From Acidobacteriota bacterium (GTDB lineage Bacteria; Acidobacteriota; Terriglobia; Terriglobales; Acidobacteriaceae): 64,000 bases of DNA. The notes under the pieces were generated by a model that saw nothing but the letters and a program-made list of their open reading frames with translations, made no database searches and was not told the origin of the DNA. Location of the stretch: NCBI GenBank assembly GCA_003225055.1, contig QIAU01000144.1:124001-188000 (forward strand), given 5' to 3'. Shown one piece after another: positions 8,505-16,948 of this stretch (position 1 is its first letter; each line of letters starts with the position of its first letter). The position numbers were made by a program, and so were the translations under genes.

Positions 8505-8879
8505 TTATTTTGCCGAAACCGCAGCTTCGGTCATCAGCGAAGCAATCTTCTCGATGAGCACGTCCATGCTTTGCCCAGTATCAGTGTTGGCGTCGACGCA
8601 CGGGTGGCGTCCGCCATCGGCATGCATAACCAGCACGCGCGTGCCCTCGTGTGCCTTCTTCACCATGTAGGGCAGGTGATGACGATCATTTCGGCTCAGC
8701 GTCGGCCCGAGCACGACCAGATCAAAAGCATCTCGACGCATGGCGTCTTCCACGCCCTTGCGTCCCACTGCGGTGTCCACGTGATGACCGGCTGTTTGCA
8801 TTTCGGCGGCTTGCGAGGCCAGCACTTCGGCGTCCCCCTCGCTGTAGAGGATCTTGAGTGTGAAAGCGGATTTCGACAT
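8505..8879 (-). CDS. receiver-like protein lacking the phospho-acceptor Asp
   Basis: A 124-residue protein starting at MSKSAFTLKILYSEGDAEVL (8879; an in-frame upstream ATG at 8900 is less likely). The strand pattern resembles a CheY receiver: an acidic turn SEGDAEVLASQAAEM, then FDLVVLGPTLS, where a receiver would have the phosphorylated Asp but a Gly is present, then GTRVLVMHADGG in place of the Lys/Thr strand. It is therefore a degenerate pseudo-receiver or an unrelated Rossmann-like fold. Both a partner and a function are unknown. A terminator follows at 8443-8469. Confidence 0.7.
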   Translation of the reverse strand: MSKSAFTLKILYSEGDAEVLASQAAEMQTAGHHVDTAVGRKGVEDAMRRDAFDLVVLGPTLSRNDRHHLPYMVKKAHEGTRVLVMHADGGRHPCVDANTDTGQSMDVLIEKIASLMTEAAVSAK

Positions 8880-9104
8880 TCGCGGAGCGTAACAACCCAC
8901 CCTCAGCCTGAGTAGGTCACCGAAGATCTAGTACCGGCGCGAAGACTCTGCCTTACGGAGCAAGCTCGAAGCGATCGCGTCACGAACTCCTGGACGGTCA
9001 GACTCCGTCGGTTACTCTGTCGTTACTAGCGTGCCATGACTTTCGTAACTCGCGTCCAGACCCGCATAACAACTAGTCTCTGCCGCGGGGGTTTTTGCCC
9101 AGCT

Positions 9105-9479
9105 ATGACGAACAAAATCACTAATTCGCTGATAGCCCTGACCGTGGGGGGACTGATGTTGGCCGGTTCCGCCGCTGCTCAAACCGCAACCTCAGGCGCA
9201 GGACCGGGTGTGGTTGATCCCGGCCATCCGCGCGTGAATCAAGTGAACCGTCGCAAAGCGCGCCAGCAGAAGCGCATTGCGAAAGGCGTAAAAAATGGCT
9301 CCCTGAGCCCGAAGGAGACCGCCCACCTGGAGAAGCGCGAAGCCAGCGTGCAGCGGCAGGAGCAGCGCGACATGGCAAAGCACAACGGCCATCTCACCAA
9401 GGCCGAACAGCGCCAGCTCAATCGCCGCCAAAACCGGATCAGCCGGAGCATCTACCGAGACAAGCACAACAATAAGTAA
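9105..9479 (+). CDS. small secreted basic Gln/Arg/Lys-rich protein
   Basis: Start 9105 (MTNKITNSLIALTVGGLML) gives a clear signal peptide with cleavage after AGSAAAQ near residue 26; an in-frame ATG at 9036 would bury it. The mature chain of about 98 residues is charged and helical. It has a repeated pattern: HPRVNQVNRRKARQQKRIAKG, GSLSPKETAHLEKREASVQR and GHLTKAEQRQLNRRQNRISR. The two halves resemble each other (NGSLSPKE / NGHLTKAE), suggesting an internal duplication. Probably periplasmic; function unknown. An intrinsic terminator follows. Confidence 0.8.
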   Translation: MTNKITNSLIALTVGGLMLAGSAAAQTATSGAGPGVVDPGHPRVNQVNRRKARQQKRIAKGVKNGSLSPKETAHLEKREASVQRQEQRDMAKHNGHLTKAEQRQLNRRQNRISRSIYRDKHNNK

Positions 9480-9510
9480 TCTGCCCTGGCGATTCGGAAT
9501 CTCGGGATAC

Positions 9511-9541
9511 AGCCGCAGGCATGCTGCGGCTTTTATTTTGT
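9511..9541 (+). terminator. intrinsic terminator after the secreted basic protein
   Basis: AGCCGCAG pairs with CTGCGGCT around a 5-6 base loop, followed by the T-rich tract TTTATTTTGTT. It lies in the 65-bp gap between convergent genes. Confidence 0.8.
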
Positions 9542-9544
9542 TAC

Positions 9545-10381
9545 TTATACTGTGCCTTTAGCGCGTAACAGCTCTGCCACGTCGCCGATCTTCTCGCCCA
9601 GCAGATTCAGCTTACGCGCCAAGCCCTGGATCTCCGCTTCCGCACGTCGATTAACATCGAAATCGAGCTCGCTGCGCAGCCGATCCTTGGTGTCCTGCCG
9701 GTTCTGGCTCATCATGATGATGGGCGCCTGAATGGCGGCCAGCATGGAAAGAAACAGGTTCAGCAGGATGTAAGGGTAAGGATCCCAGCCGCGCGGGCCT
9801 AGGGACGCATTTACGGCCACGTAGATCGCCAACACCATGCAGAAAGTAGTGATGAAAATCCAGGACCCGCCGAATCGTGCCACGGCATCCGCAATGCGCT
9901 CGCCGGGGCTAGCTTCCTGCTCGATCACCTCGTTAGGATTGCGGTTGGCGCGAAGACGCACCAGCCGCTGCGCAGAGTGGAACTGCTTTCCCAAAACCGC
10001 CAGCATATCCATACCCGCCATCGGCTTGCGTTGCAGCAGAACGGATATGTCGTGCCGGTCCACTTCCACACAGACAGTTTGCTCCAGAGCGATGGCCTCA
10101 GTTTGATGCGGAGTTTGATCCAGCATCGAGGCGAAGCCGAAAAACTCGCCATGACTCGGTTCGTCGACGACCACTTCCTGCTGGTCTTCATCCACAGTGG
10201 TCACCCGCACTCTGCCTGACACCATGACATAAGCTCGTCCGCCGGCGTCGCCCGCCTTATAGATGCGCTGCCGGGGAGCGAACTGCTTTACTTCCACCTG
10301 CCCGGCCAAAACAGCCGTCTCCTCTTCGTCCAGCAACGAAAAAAGTGGGACATGCTTTAACACTTCGGGGTTGCAGGCCAT
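9545..10381 (-). CDS. cyclic-nucleotide-binding domain plus DUF1003 membrane protein
   Basis: A 278-residue two-part protein. Residues about 10-130 are a cNMP-binding/Crp-like beta-roll (FAPRQRIYKAGDAGGRAYVM, VSGRVRV, then HGEFFGFASMLDQTPHQTEA). Residues about 165-278 are DUF1003: RIADAVARFGGSWIFI begins the first membrane helix (174-192), and YPYILLNLFLSMLAAIQAPI (203-222) forms the second. MMSQNRQ and a charged C-terminal helix follow. This architecture recurs in soil bacteria and suggests a membrane protein gated by a nucleotide or ligand, but no activity is established. Monocistronic between a terminator and a gene-poor stretch. Confidence 0.88.
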   Translation of the reverse strand: MACNPEVLKHVPLFSLLDEEETAVLAGQVEVKQFAPRQRIYKAGDAGGRAYVMVSGRVRVTTVDEDQQEVVVDEPSHGEFFGFASMLDQTPHQTEAIALEQTVCVEVDRHDISVLLQRKPMAGMDMLAVLGKQFHSAQRLVRLRANRNPNEVIEQEASPGERIADAVARFGGSWIFITTFCMVLAIYVAVNASLGPRGWDPYPYILLNLFLSMLAAIQAPIIMMSQNRQDTKDRLRSELDFDVNRRAEAEIQGLARKLNLLGEKIGDVAELLRAKGTV

Positions 10382-10705
10382 CGCTCACCTCGTGCAATCG
10401 TGATTGCTGAGAGGTATTTTATCGATGGCTGGCGAGAAAGAATTTCACCGGGCGGCTCGCCTGCCTAGCCCAGTTCACTGCATCAGATTTTTTAGTGCGG
10501 CGCGAGCCACGGGAAGCTGCCGCAGGCGGGTGTGCGAACCCTCGAAGTGAGAGAGAAATTCCTCATCCTCATTGATAGCCTGGTCCCGCTTGCCACTGTT
10601 CGTATAACTGGCTCAGCGAAATGGTCTCAGCGCTAAGGTCCATGATACCCGTGTGACGCGGGCGCCCCGCCCGCGAGCAATTAATCCCCTGCTGTATTGC
10701 TTTAA
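10382..10705. other. gene-poor spacer with a hairpin and a possible gene fragment
   Basis: The spacer separates two minus-strand genes. It holds a small frameshifted minus-strand ORF (10475-10643, listed separately) and an 8-bp GC hairpin, CGCGGGCG / CGCCCGCG, at 10657-10675 downstream of yceH. The hairpin has no T-tract on either strand. Nothing else was seen. Confidence 0.5.
10475..10643 (-). pseudogene. possible frameshifted short ORF
   Basis: From an ATG at 10643 the minus strand reads MDLSAETISLSQLYEQWQAG and PGYQ, then a stop. One frame over, it reads AINEDEEFLSHFEGSHTRLR and QLPVARAALKNLMQ up to a stop at 10475. The two pieces join smoothly around 10573 with a one-base frame change and have protein-like composition, which suggests a gene of about 56 residues that has lost its frame. 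The family is not recognised. It could be chance. Confidence 0.4.
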
Positions 10706-11353
10706 CTAGTCGAACTGCTTCTTGAACTCCGCGAACTGCTGTTGCAGCTGCCCGACTTCATCGCGGAGGCTGGCAACTTCCTGCTCCAGTTGCGCAATTC
10801 GATAGCTGTCGCCTGAGACCACCGCGCTGATAGGAGGCGCTGCTTCCCAGGTTTCCGCCTCTTTCGACAGCAGTTGTGCGAAACGTGCTTCTTTGGTGCC
10901 GGGCTGCCGGGCAAGCATTTTGACTAAGGGCGGCTCGCGCTCTATTAGGCGTTGCAAGGTTGAGGTGACCTCGTCCAAGGCCTCAAATCGATACATGCGC
11001 TCGGTACGCCCGCGCAACTCACCAGCAGTTTGCGGACCACGGAGCAGCAACACGCACATGACCGCGATCTCACGCCGGTCGAAGTTGAAGGCTTCCTGCA
11101 AACGATGTTCGTACTTGGTGACCCGGCTGTCGGCGCCGCCGGCGGGACCGGCTAGCCGCTTCTCCTGTAGTGAGTGCAACGCCTGCCGTACGGCATCTTC
11201 GTCCAGATTCATGACGGGATCGCGGTTGTTCTTCTGGTTGCAAGCATTGACCAGCGCGTTCAGAGACAGCGGGTAGTAATCCGGAGTGGTAATGTCCTTT
11301 TCAATTAATGAGCCCAATACCCGGGTTTGAACCGCGTTCAAAATGAAATTCAC
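10706..11353 (-). CDS. yceH: YceH-family (DUF480) protein
   Basis: A 215-residue protein of the UPF0502/YceH family, built of tandem winged-helix domains. The diagnostic N-terminus reads LNAVQTRVLGSLIEKDITTP, then DYYPLSLNALVNACNQKNNR. Later blocks are VMCVLLLRGPQTAGELRGRT and FEALDEVTSTLQRLIEREPP. The C-terminal 35 residues form a coiled coil (RIAQLEQEVASLRDEVGQLQ). The family probably binds DNA or acts in the cell envelope, but no role is proven. Two hairpins (11417-11478) separate it from the membrane protein gene upstream. Confidence 0.92.
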   Translation of the reverse strand: MNFILNAVQTRVLGSLIEKDITTPDYYPLSLNALVNACNQKNNRDPVMNLDEDAVRQALHSLQEKRLAGPAGGADSRVTKYEHRLQEAFNFDRREIAVMCVLLLRGPQTAGELRGRTERMYRFEALDEVTSTLQRLIEREPPLVKMLARQPGTKEARFAQLLSKEAETWEAAPPISAVVSGDSYRIAQLEQEVASLRDEVGQLQQQFAEFKKQFD

Positions 11354-11416
11354 GCTGCAAATGCCTCCCGGAGGTGGAAGGCGATTGTACTAAACAGCGG
11401 GGACGTGGGGCGCACC

Positions 11417-11478
11417 CGCGGACAGGGGTGTCCGCGCCACACCGAAGTAGGAAAGGCCACGCCCGTGCCACGTGGCCT
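11417..11478. other. two adjacent GC-rich hairpins
   Basis: CGCGGACA / TGTCCGCG around GGGG (11417-11436) and AGGCCACG / CGTGGCCT (11454-11478) follow the membrane-anchored protein gene on the minus strand. There is no T-tract, so they are more likely processing or repeat-type structures than intrinsic terminators. The GGACA/TGTCC core resembles the palindrome inside ispE. Confidence 0.5.
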
Positions 11479-11497
11479 CATCCCTAGTTTTCGGCGA

Positions 11498-12397
11498 CTA
11501 CTTTACAGCGGGGGCCTCCGTCGACTGAACCGTCGGTCCGGCCGCCACTTGCGGCTCGGCCATTGGCTTCACTTTCACGGTGACCAGGATCTTCTCCAGC
11601 TTGCCGAACACTTCGTTGCGATCCACCGGCTTGCTTTGATCGTCAACCTTGTCGCCGGATGTCCCAACTGCCATCGCGAATTCATAGCACGCTCCGTTTT
11701 CGAAGACGTGATAGTACTTCGCGTCGGCTGACTTCATCGGACCGAAGTCTTCCACTTGGTTGAACTCGGTTTCACCGACTTTAACTTGCGAGGGCGATCC
11801 CGGCTCGCTGTCGGGATGCTCGCTCTTCGGAAACGCGAAGTGCGTGCATTGGTCGGCACTCAGGCTCTTGTGCACGCTGAGGTTGAACAGCGCAGAGCTG
11901 AAATCGGTTCCGGGATACGAATTGCCGGGCATCTCGACGGTCGCCAACGCGATGCCGCCCGGCTGAACGAAATTCATCGCAACAGAAGATTTCGCATCCA
12001 GCTTGTCGCCCGTCTTCAGCGAGTATTTCCTCGGATAGCGGAAGGAAACGCCGTAGGTCTTATCAGTGTAAGTGACCGTCGATGGCCGCTTTTTCCCAAT
12101 CTTCTTCGGTGCAGCAGGCCGGCTCGCCACCGGTGCCGTCGGCAACGAAACGCTGATGGCCGGCACCTGCGGCGAGGAGTTTTGGAGATTCTGGTTTCCG
12201 GAATCGGCCACCGCCGGCTTGCTCGTCCCTTTCGAGCAGCCATTGGCTCCCAACAGGAAGATTCCGATTGTGGAAGCAAGCATGAGCGAGCCGATGGTGA
12301 TGATTGTGCGGCTGGACTTAAGCCCTTTGTGCCGAGCAGCATCCAACGTCTTCGGTTCGGTTTTTGCCTGCAAGTTGAGTTGCGTAAACTGTGCCAT
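11498..12397 (-). CDS. membrane-anchored exported protein of unknown function
   Basis: A 299-residue protein with a cytoplasmic leader of about 30 residues. One hydrophobic segment follows (IITIGSLMLASTIGIFLLGA near 32-51), ending near NGCSKG; the Cys could be a lipidation site. Residues 55-105 are a Pro/Ala/Ser linker. The outer domain starts at TVTYTDKTYGVSFRYPRKYS and includes FVQPGGIALATVEMPGNSYP and KYYHVFENGACYEFAMAVGT. This layout resembles PsbP/DUF-like domains that follow a YGVSFxYP motif. The C-terminus is Pro/Ala-rich. Function unknown; the family pattern is common in Acidobacteria (from memory). Confidence 0.75.
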   Translation of the reverse strand: MAQFTQLNLQAKTEPKTLDAARHKGLKSSRTIITIGSLMLASTIGIFLLGANGCSKGTSKPAVADSGNQNLQNSSPQVPAISVSLPTAPVASRPAAPKKIGKKRPSTVTYTDKTYGVSFRYPRKYSLKTGDKLDAKSSVAMNFVQPGGIALATVEMPGNSYPGTDFSSALFNLSVHKSLSADQCTHFAFPKSEHPDSEPGSPSQVKVGETEFNQVEDFGPMKSADAKYYHVFENGACYEFAMAVGTSGDKVDDQSKPVDRNEVFGKLEKILVTVKVKPMAEPQVAAGPTVQSTEAPAVK

Positions 12398-12647
12398 ATT
12401 GGCCTCCCGTCCTGGTTTCCCCAGTTACCAGAGCACCTGGCAGGAAGCGGACCATTTTAGAAAGTTGCTGATTAGGCGTGGTTTACGGGAAAAGCCGAGA
12501 AGAGAAATCGTGGTTGCCAATGGACGTCGTGGCTTGCCAGACACATCCGAGAGACGCACAAGCAGCACGACAGTAATGCGGCTAGCAGCCGGGCTGCAGG
12601 GTAGCACGACATCGTTGCGCGCGTTGCGCTGCGACGAGGTCTTCCTA

Positions 12648-13192
12648 ATGCGGTTCAGATACCGGTTGACCATCATGCTTGTGGGCCTGCTGGCATCGAG
12701 CGGGTGGACGAGCGATGCGCAGTCCCTCGGCGACCTGGCCCGTCAGCAGCGCCAGAAGCAGCAGCCCAAGCAAGCGCATCCTAAGGTCATCACCAACGAG
12801 GATCTTCCGAAACACCCGGATTCGAGTCCTCCCACCGACGACAGCCCTTCCCAGCCGACCAAGAAATCGGAAGCAAGTTAAAAGTTAAGTTCTTCACCGC
12901 TTGCCGCCGGCAAAACAAACATGCTAGGCGAGAAATGGAAGGCGCAGATTCAGGAACCGAAGAATGTGGTGGAGGAAGTACAGAGGCGCGCGCGGATGCA
13001 CTGGCCGGTTCCATCCATTTCGTCGACCCGAATGCGTATGGGAATGGTTGGGAGTACAACCAGCATCAGTTGCGAAGAAGGCAATACCTCGATCAGCTAA
13101 AAAAGCAGCTTGCCGAGCAAAAGAAGAAGCTCGAGAACATCTAGGAAGCTGCCCGCCGCCAGGGGTTCGGCAATTCCGGGTACGATTCGTAA
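12648..13192 (+). pseudogene. secreted coiled-coil protein broken by a stop, a frameshift and an amber codon
   Basis: An ATG at 12648 opens a signal-peptide protein: MRFRYRLTIMLVGLLASSGW, then SLGDLARQQRQKQQ and KVITNEDLP, a motif pair common in acidobacterial exported proteins. A TAA at 12879 ends it after 77 residues. The same frame resumes with LGEKWKAQIQEPKNVVEEVQ, then coding shifts to another frame reading IHFVDPNAYGNGWEYNQHQL and LDQLKKQLAEQKKKLENI. That frame meets a TAG at 13142, beyond which EAARRQGFGNSGYDS and a TAA (13190) give the expected C-terminus. At least three lesions separate it from an intact gene of about 180 residues. The 77-residue N-terminal piece could still be made and exported. 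Confidence 0.75.
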
Positions 13193-13267
13193 ACACTGCT
13201 TAGCGTTCTGCGCGGCCTTCTCGCTAGCTTTGCGGCCACGTCTTTGGTTTTCTGTGCGCCGTTGCTG

Positions 13268-14158
13268 ATGGTCGCTAATAATAGGGTTGTGCACACAAAC
13301 CCTGGATATCGCGGTCGTCTGGCTCCTTCGCCGACCGGTCTGCTTCACATCGGCCATGCTCGAACCTTCTGGATTGCCGCCTGGCGAGCCGAACAAAATG
13401 CAGGCACGCTGATCCTGCGCAACGAAGACCTCGACCCGCAACGCTCGCGTCCTGAATTCGCTCAAGCCATGCTGGACGATCTGGGCTGGCTGGGTCTTCG
13501 CTGGAGTGAAGGTCCGGACTGCGGTGGCCCGTGCGCTCCGTACTCACAAAGCGAGCGACGCGGCCGTTACCTGGCGGCATGGCGCAACCTACGGGACGGC
13601 GGCTTCATCTATCCGTGCTCCTGCTCCCGCAAAGACCTGGAGCAGGCAGCCACTGCTCCAAATGATGCCGAGGATGAGCCGATTTATCCTGGGCGCTGCC
13701 GCTCACGCGATGATGCGGCACAATTCCAAAGTCCTGCCGGGGTGAATTGGCGTTTTCGCGTGCCAGACCGCGAGCAAGTGCGCTTCGCCGACGTACACCT
13801 TGGAGTTCAAACTTTCGCGGCCGGGCGAGATTTTGGCGACTTCATTGTTTGGCGCCGCGATGATGTACCTGCGTATCAACTCGCCGTTGTTGTGGATGAT
13901 GCTGAAATGCACATCACGGAAGTCGTGCGCGGTGCCGACCTGCTGAAATCGACAGCCCGGCAAATTTTGCTTTGGCGGGCGCTCGAGTTGGTCGCGCCCG
14001 CCTATTACCATTGCGATCTGGTGCGCGACGAAGCCGGCCTTCGCCTTGCCAAGCGCCGTGATTCGCTTAGCATTCGCCATCTGCGGGAAAGGGGCCTGTC
14101 CCCTGACGATATTTGGAACAAAGCAGGACTGGGTGAAATCTCGCGTCCATCTTCGTAG
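13268..14158 (+). CDS. gluQ: glutamyl-Q tRNA(Asp) synthetase
   Basis: A truncated paralogue of glutamyl-tRNA synthetase that attaches Glu to the queuosine base of tRNA-Asp. It is 296 residues from the ATG at 13268 (ATG 13244 is an alternative) and lacks the anticodon-binding domain, as expected. Visible are RLAPSPTGLLHIGHART with HIGH at 27-30, the RNEDLDPQRSRPEF pocket, the zinc-site pattern PCSCSRKD with a later IYPGRC, HITEVVRGADLL, and the KMSKS-equivalent LAKRRDSLSI. It follows a decayed gene and precedes a transglutaminase-like gene with a short gap. Confidence 0.93.
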   Translation: MVANNRVVHTNPGYRGRLAPSPTGLLHIGHARTFWIAAWRAEQNAGTLILRNEDLDPQRSRPEFAQAMLDDLGWLGLRWSEGPDCGGPCAPYSQSERRGRYLAAWRNLRDGGFIYPCSCSRKDLEQAATAPNDAEDEPIYPGRCRSRDDAAQFQSPAGVNWRFRVPDREQVRFADVHLGVQTFAAGRDFGDFIVWRRDDVPAYQLAVVVDDAEMHITEVVRGADLLKSTARQILLWRALELVAPAYYHCDLVRDEAGLRLAKRRDSLSIRHLRERGLSPDDIWNKAGLGEISRPSS

Positions 14159-14244
14159 ATGCTCATTTATAATGATTGCAAGTCGCGTCAACTGATTTTC
14201 AACCGTGGAAACCGCGAGTTTCTCCTAATCATCCAAGCACATTC

Positions 14245-15411
14245 ATGACACGAATTCTGGCTATCCTGTTTTCCGCAACAACCGTCGTGCTTGCAACTGC
14301 GCTGGGAGCAACGTGGTGGTTCGCCTATCAGCTCATGCAGTCGACCAATCCGCCTCCACCTGAGCCGCTGCCTGTGCTGCTGCCGAGTCCGCAAGTGTCG
14401 CCCCTGCAAGTTCGCTACCAAGTCGACCTGCCGGGTCGTGGTGAAATCTTCCCTGCTCTAGCTTCCAGCAACGCCAGGGATTACTGGCCGGTTGCTGTAC
14501 TGACGATTTCGAACGCCTCCGATGGTCCAGTCCTGCAGACCATTTCCGCGGAGATTCCGGAATGGAGCCGACGCTCGACCACGAGCTTGATCGTGGGTCC
14601 TCGGGAAACACGAGTGGTGCACATCAATCCGGAACTGTTGCCCCAGGCTTACCAGAACACGGAAATCCGGCGTGCTCTGCTCGAGTTGCGCGCCAGTGCT
14701 CCCGGCAAACAGCCGGGATTCGACCAGGCTCGCCCCGTGTTCCTCCACGCGGTTTCCGACCTGTACTGGGGGAATAAATTTGCCAATGCCCAATTCATTG
14801 CGCGTTGGGTTACGCCCCATGATCTGGCCGTAATTCGCTTGGTGTCCTCGGCCAGAAATTACGTCCCGGCTGGGCGCCTTGCGGGATACGGCTTGGCGGG
14901 CAATACTCCCGAACGCGTGTCGGCGCAGGTCCGCGACGAAGCACGCGCCGTCTTCGAAGCGATGCGCCACCTAGGCATCAGCTACGTCGACAGTCTGTTC
15001 ACCTTTGGCAACTTCAGTGGCGAAGCGCAACGTGTGCGACTGCCGCGCGAGACGCTCAATCAGAGCAGCGCCAATTGTGTGGACGTCTCGGTGGCATTCG
15101 CCTCCGCCATGGAAAACCTGGGCATGGACCCGGTGATTGTGATTGTGCCTGGCCACGCGTTTGCGGGAGTGCGTTTGGCACGCGATGCGCGCGAGACCCT
15201 CTATCTGGACCTGACCGTGCTGCCGGAGGGCAGTTTCCAGCGGGCCATCTCGCGCGCAGGATACTGGCTGAAGAAAACACCTGCCAACCAGCAACTGGTC
15301 ATTGATATCTCTGCTGCGCGTGCGCTGGGCATCTACCCCATACCGCTGCCGCTGCAGGCAAAATCCGCGAGACCGGCTGCGCCACAGCACGAGGCGAGCA
15401 AAACCACTTAG
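14245..15411 (+). CDS. exported transglutaminase-like protein
   Basis: A 388-residue protein. Start 14245 gives a membrane anchor at once (LAILFSATTVVLATALGATW, residues 5-24) followed by a Pro-rich linker. Residues about 55-170 form an Ig-like all-beta region (YWPVAVLTISNASDGPVLQT). The C-terminal half is a transglutaminase/cysteine-peptidase-like domain: Cys278 in SSANCVDVSVAFASAM, His304 in VPGHAFAGV and a likely Asp322 in LYLDLTVLPEG fit the Cys-His-Asp triad. Probably acts outside the inner membrane on peptides or the cell wall; the substrate is unknown. Confidence 0.78.
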   Translation: MTRILAILFSATTVVLATALGATWWFAYQLMQSTNPPPPEPLPVLLPSPQVSPLQVRYQVDLPGRGEIFPALASSNARDYWPVAVLTISNASDGPVLQTISAEIPEWSRRSTTSLIVGPRETRVVHINPELLPQAYQNTEIRRALLELRASAPGKQPGFDQARPVFLHAVSDLYWGNKFANAQFIARWVTPHDLAVIRLVSSARNYVPAGRLAGYGLAGNTPERVSAQVRDEARAVFEAMRHLGISYVDSLFTFGNFSGEAQRVRLPRETLNQSSANCVDVSVAFASAMENLGMDPVIVIVPGHAFAGVRLARDARETLYLDLTVLPEGSFQRAISRAGYWLKKTPANQQLVIDISAARALGIYPIPLPLQAKSARPAAPQHEASKTT

Positions 15412-15970
15412 CTTCGGGTGGGCCATAGGGGTGAGCTGGCGAAATTGCCGATGTCAAGCGCGGCGAAGGAACAAGCGCTGGTTTCATAAATCATCTTCGG
15501 GGATAAAGCCTGGGTGGCTTAAGAATGCAGCCGGTGCTGATGCTGTCTGTGGGTTCAAACCAGAAGCCCCCGCCATTTTTGATTTCTGAAACGCAATACG
15601 AATCTGTCTCGGGTACAGAGCTGTACTCGAGAGGGTAAAGCGGAGGCCTTTGGCCCCGCCTTACTCCCCCCTTAAGGAACCGGCTCTTGTCGCTGAGGTG
15701 ACTGGGTAGAGCCGGATACAATTTATGAAACCAGCGCTATGCATTCGTCGCATCCCGGTCATATATGCATGGACATGCAGGGATTCTTCGATTCGCTTGC
15801 TGATGACAAAGACCACTAACCTCAATGGAATCAATACGCGCCTAGAACCTGGTCATTCTAGTCCTAAACCGGCCCTCGCGGGGGGCTAGTTTGTCGCGGG
15901 GCTAGTTGCGCAGAATGACTAGGCCCTCATTGCATTCTACGGCATGTCGCTGTCCTATCAGTTCTCCTGA
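15412..15970. other. 559-bp intergenic stretch holding an inverted-repeat element
   Basis: No convincing gene. It contains the 265-bp element with 18-bp terminal inverted repeats (15474-15738). Beyond it lies a structured stretch around 15841-15930, where CCTGGTCATTCTAG is roughly inverted as CAGAATGACTAGG across a GC-rich hairpin region. A GGGTTCAAAC at 15550 resembles a tRNA T-loop, but no tRNA fits around it. Confidence 0.6.
15474..15738. repeat. MITE-like element with perfect 18-bp terminal inverted repeats
   Basis: AGCGCTGGTTTCATAAAT at 15474-15491 is perfectly inverted at 15721-15738, enclosing 229 bp with no long ORF that resembles a transposase. No obvious target-site duplication flanks it (left ..GAACA, right ATGC..). 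The size and the long perfect arms fit a miniature inverted-repeat transposable element. A large RNA hairpin is the alternative. Confidence 0.55.
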
Positions 15971-16300
15971 TTACCCCAAACCACCCGGCTGCGTGGTGAA
16001 GAAGATTTGTTCTTCCAGGATGGGGAGGGTGATTGTTTCGGCCTTCCTGCGATAGTCCAGCGCGCCGCCGCGATTTCTCATGCGATATCTTTTGCCCATC
16101 ACGAAAATCCCGCAGCGCTCCTCACAGCGCACGACATATCTGTGATTCGCCTGCTGCAGAACCATGGTAGGACTGTGAACCTGGAGGGCCAGAAACTCCG
16201 GTTGCAGTAACAGCAACAAGTCACTGGAGTGAGCTAGCAGCAGCTCCACGCCTACGGCGGCGAGCAGAACGATTGTGGCCCAGCGCGCGATCCGTCTCAT
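15971..16300 (-). CDS. small single-pass membrane protein
   Basis: A 109-residue protein from MRRIARWATIVLLAAVGVEL (16300; an ATG at 16324 is an alternative). It has one N-terminal membrane segment with a long Leu-rich continuation. The rest contains VRCEERCGIFVMGKRYRMRN, in which CxxxC and basic residues stand out. No family recognised. Codon use and length make it plausible but not certain. Confidence 0.5.
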   Translation of the reverse strand: MRRIARWATIVLLAAVGVELLLAHSSDLLLLLQPEFLALQVHSPTMVLQQANHRYVVRCEERCGIFVMGKRYRMRNRGGALDYRRKAETITLPILEEQIFFTTQPGGLG

Positions 16301-16399
16301 CTCCCAGGCTCTATCCTGGCGCAAGGTTAGCAGTAAACCTCAGCCCTATGCCAACATCAAAATCAGGACACGCATTTTCGTACCGCGCAGGAGGGACAC

Positions 16400-16948
16400 A
16401 TGGCAAGCAATCCGTAACTTTCAGAGCAGAAAAGACCCGGGCGGGGCCCACAGGTGGCGCCCAGGATTCAGGTGACCTAGAAAGAAGCCATTTCGTGGCC
16501 GGTGATTGCGCTCATCATTGCTGCCGCGATGCTGGTTGCGGTAATCGCGTGGCTGCCGCGTACGCCGAAAGCGCGGCCCGGTCCAACTGCCGCGCAGATT
16601 CCGGTACAACCCAGGCTCGCTCAGATACAGCTATCGCATTTCAAAAGCAGCGCCAGTCGGCAACGCGTGCTACGTGGGTGCCCTGCTGTTCAACAACGGC
16701 GACACTGAACTCACCGGTGCACAGGTACAGGGTCGTTTTCCGGGAGCCAACGGCCCAACCGTCCAGGTGCAGAGCCGGCGCTGGGGCGAGGCAGCTCGCC
16801 GCAATGATGCAAATACGCATAGGTGCAGCAGCCGATCAAGCCTCACCAGTCGCGGCCGATTCGAATCTACTTCGACCAGATTCCTGCCCTCTGGCACAAG
16901 CAAATGCCGGAAATCACAGTTACTAGCGCGACTGCGACCAAGCCATGA
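16400..16948 (+). pseudogene. membrane-anchored FxLYD/DUF-like protein, heavily frameshifted
   Basis: A strong ribosome site (AGGAGGGA) precedes ATG 16400, but the frame reads MASNP and then TAA. Other frames preserve the rest in order. First comes a membrane segment, WPVIALIIAAAMLVAVIAWL. A beta-domain piece follows, ACYVGALLFNNGDTELTGAQ continuing VQGRFPG. The C-terminus is QQPIKPHQSRPIRIYFDQIP, then WHKQMPEITVTSATATKP and the stop at 16946-16948. The order matches a common acidobacterial single-pass protein with an extracytoplasmic domain for protein-protein contacts. Several indels and an early ochre stop make it non-functional. Confidence 0.7.

Noticed and set aside
15545-15565. tRNA suggested by GGGTTCAAAC
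   Set aside because: No acceptor, D or anticodon stem can be fitted around it.
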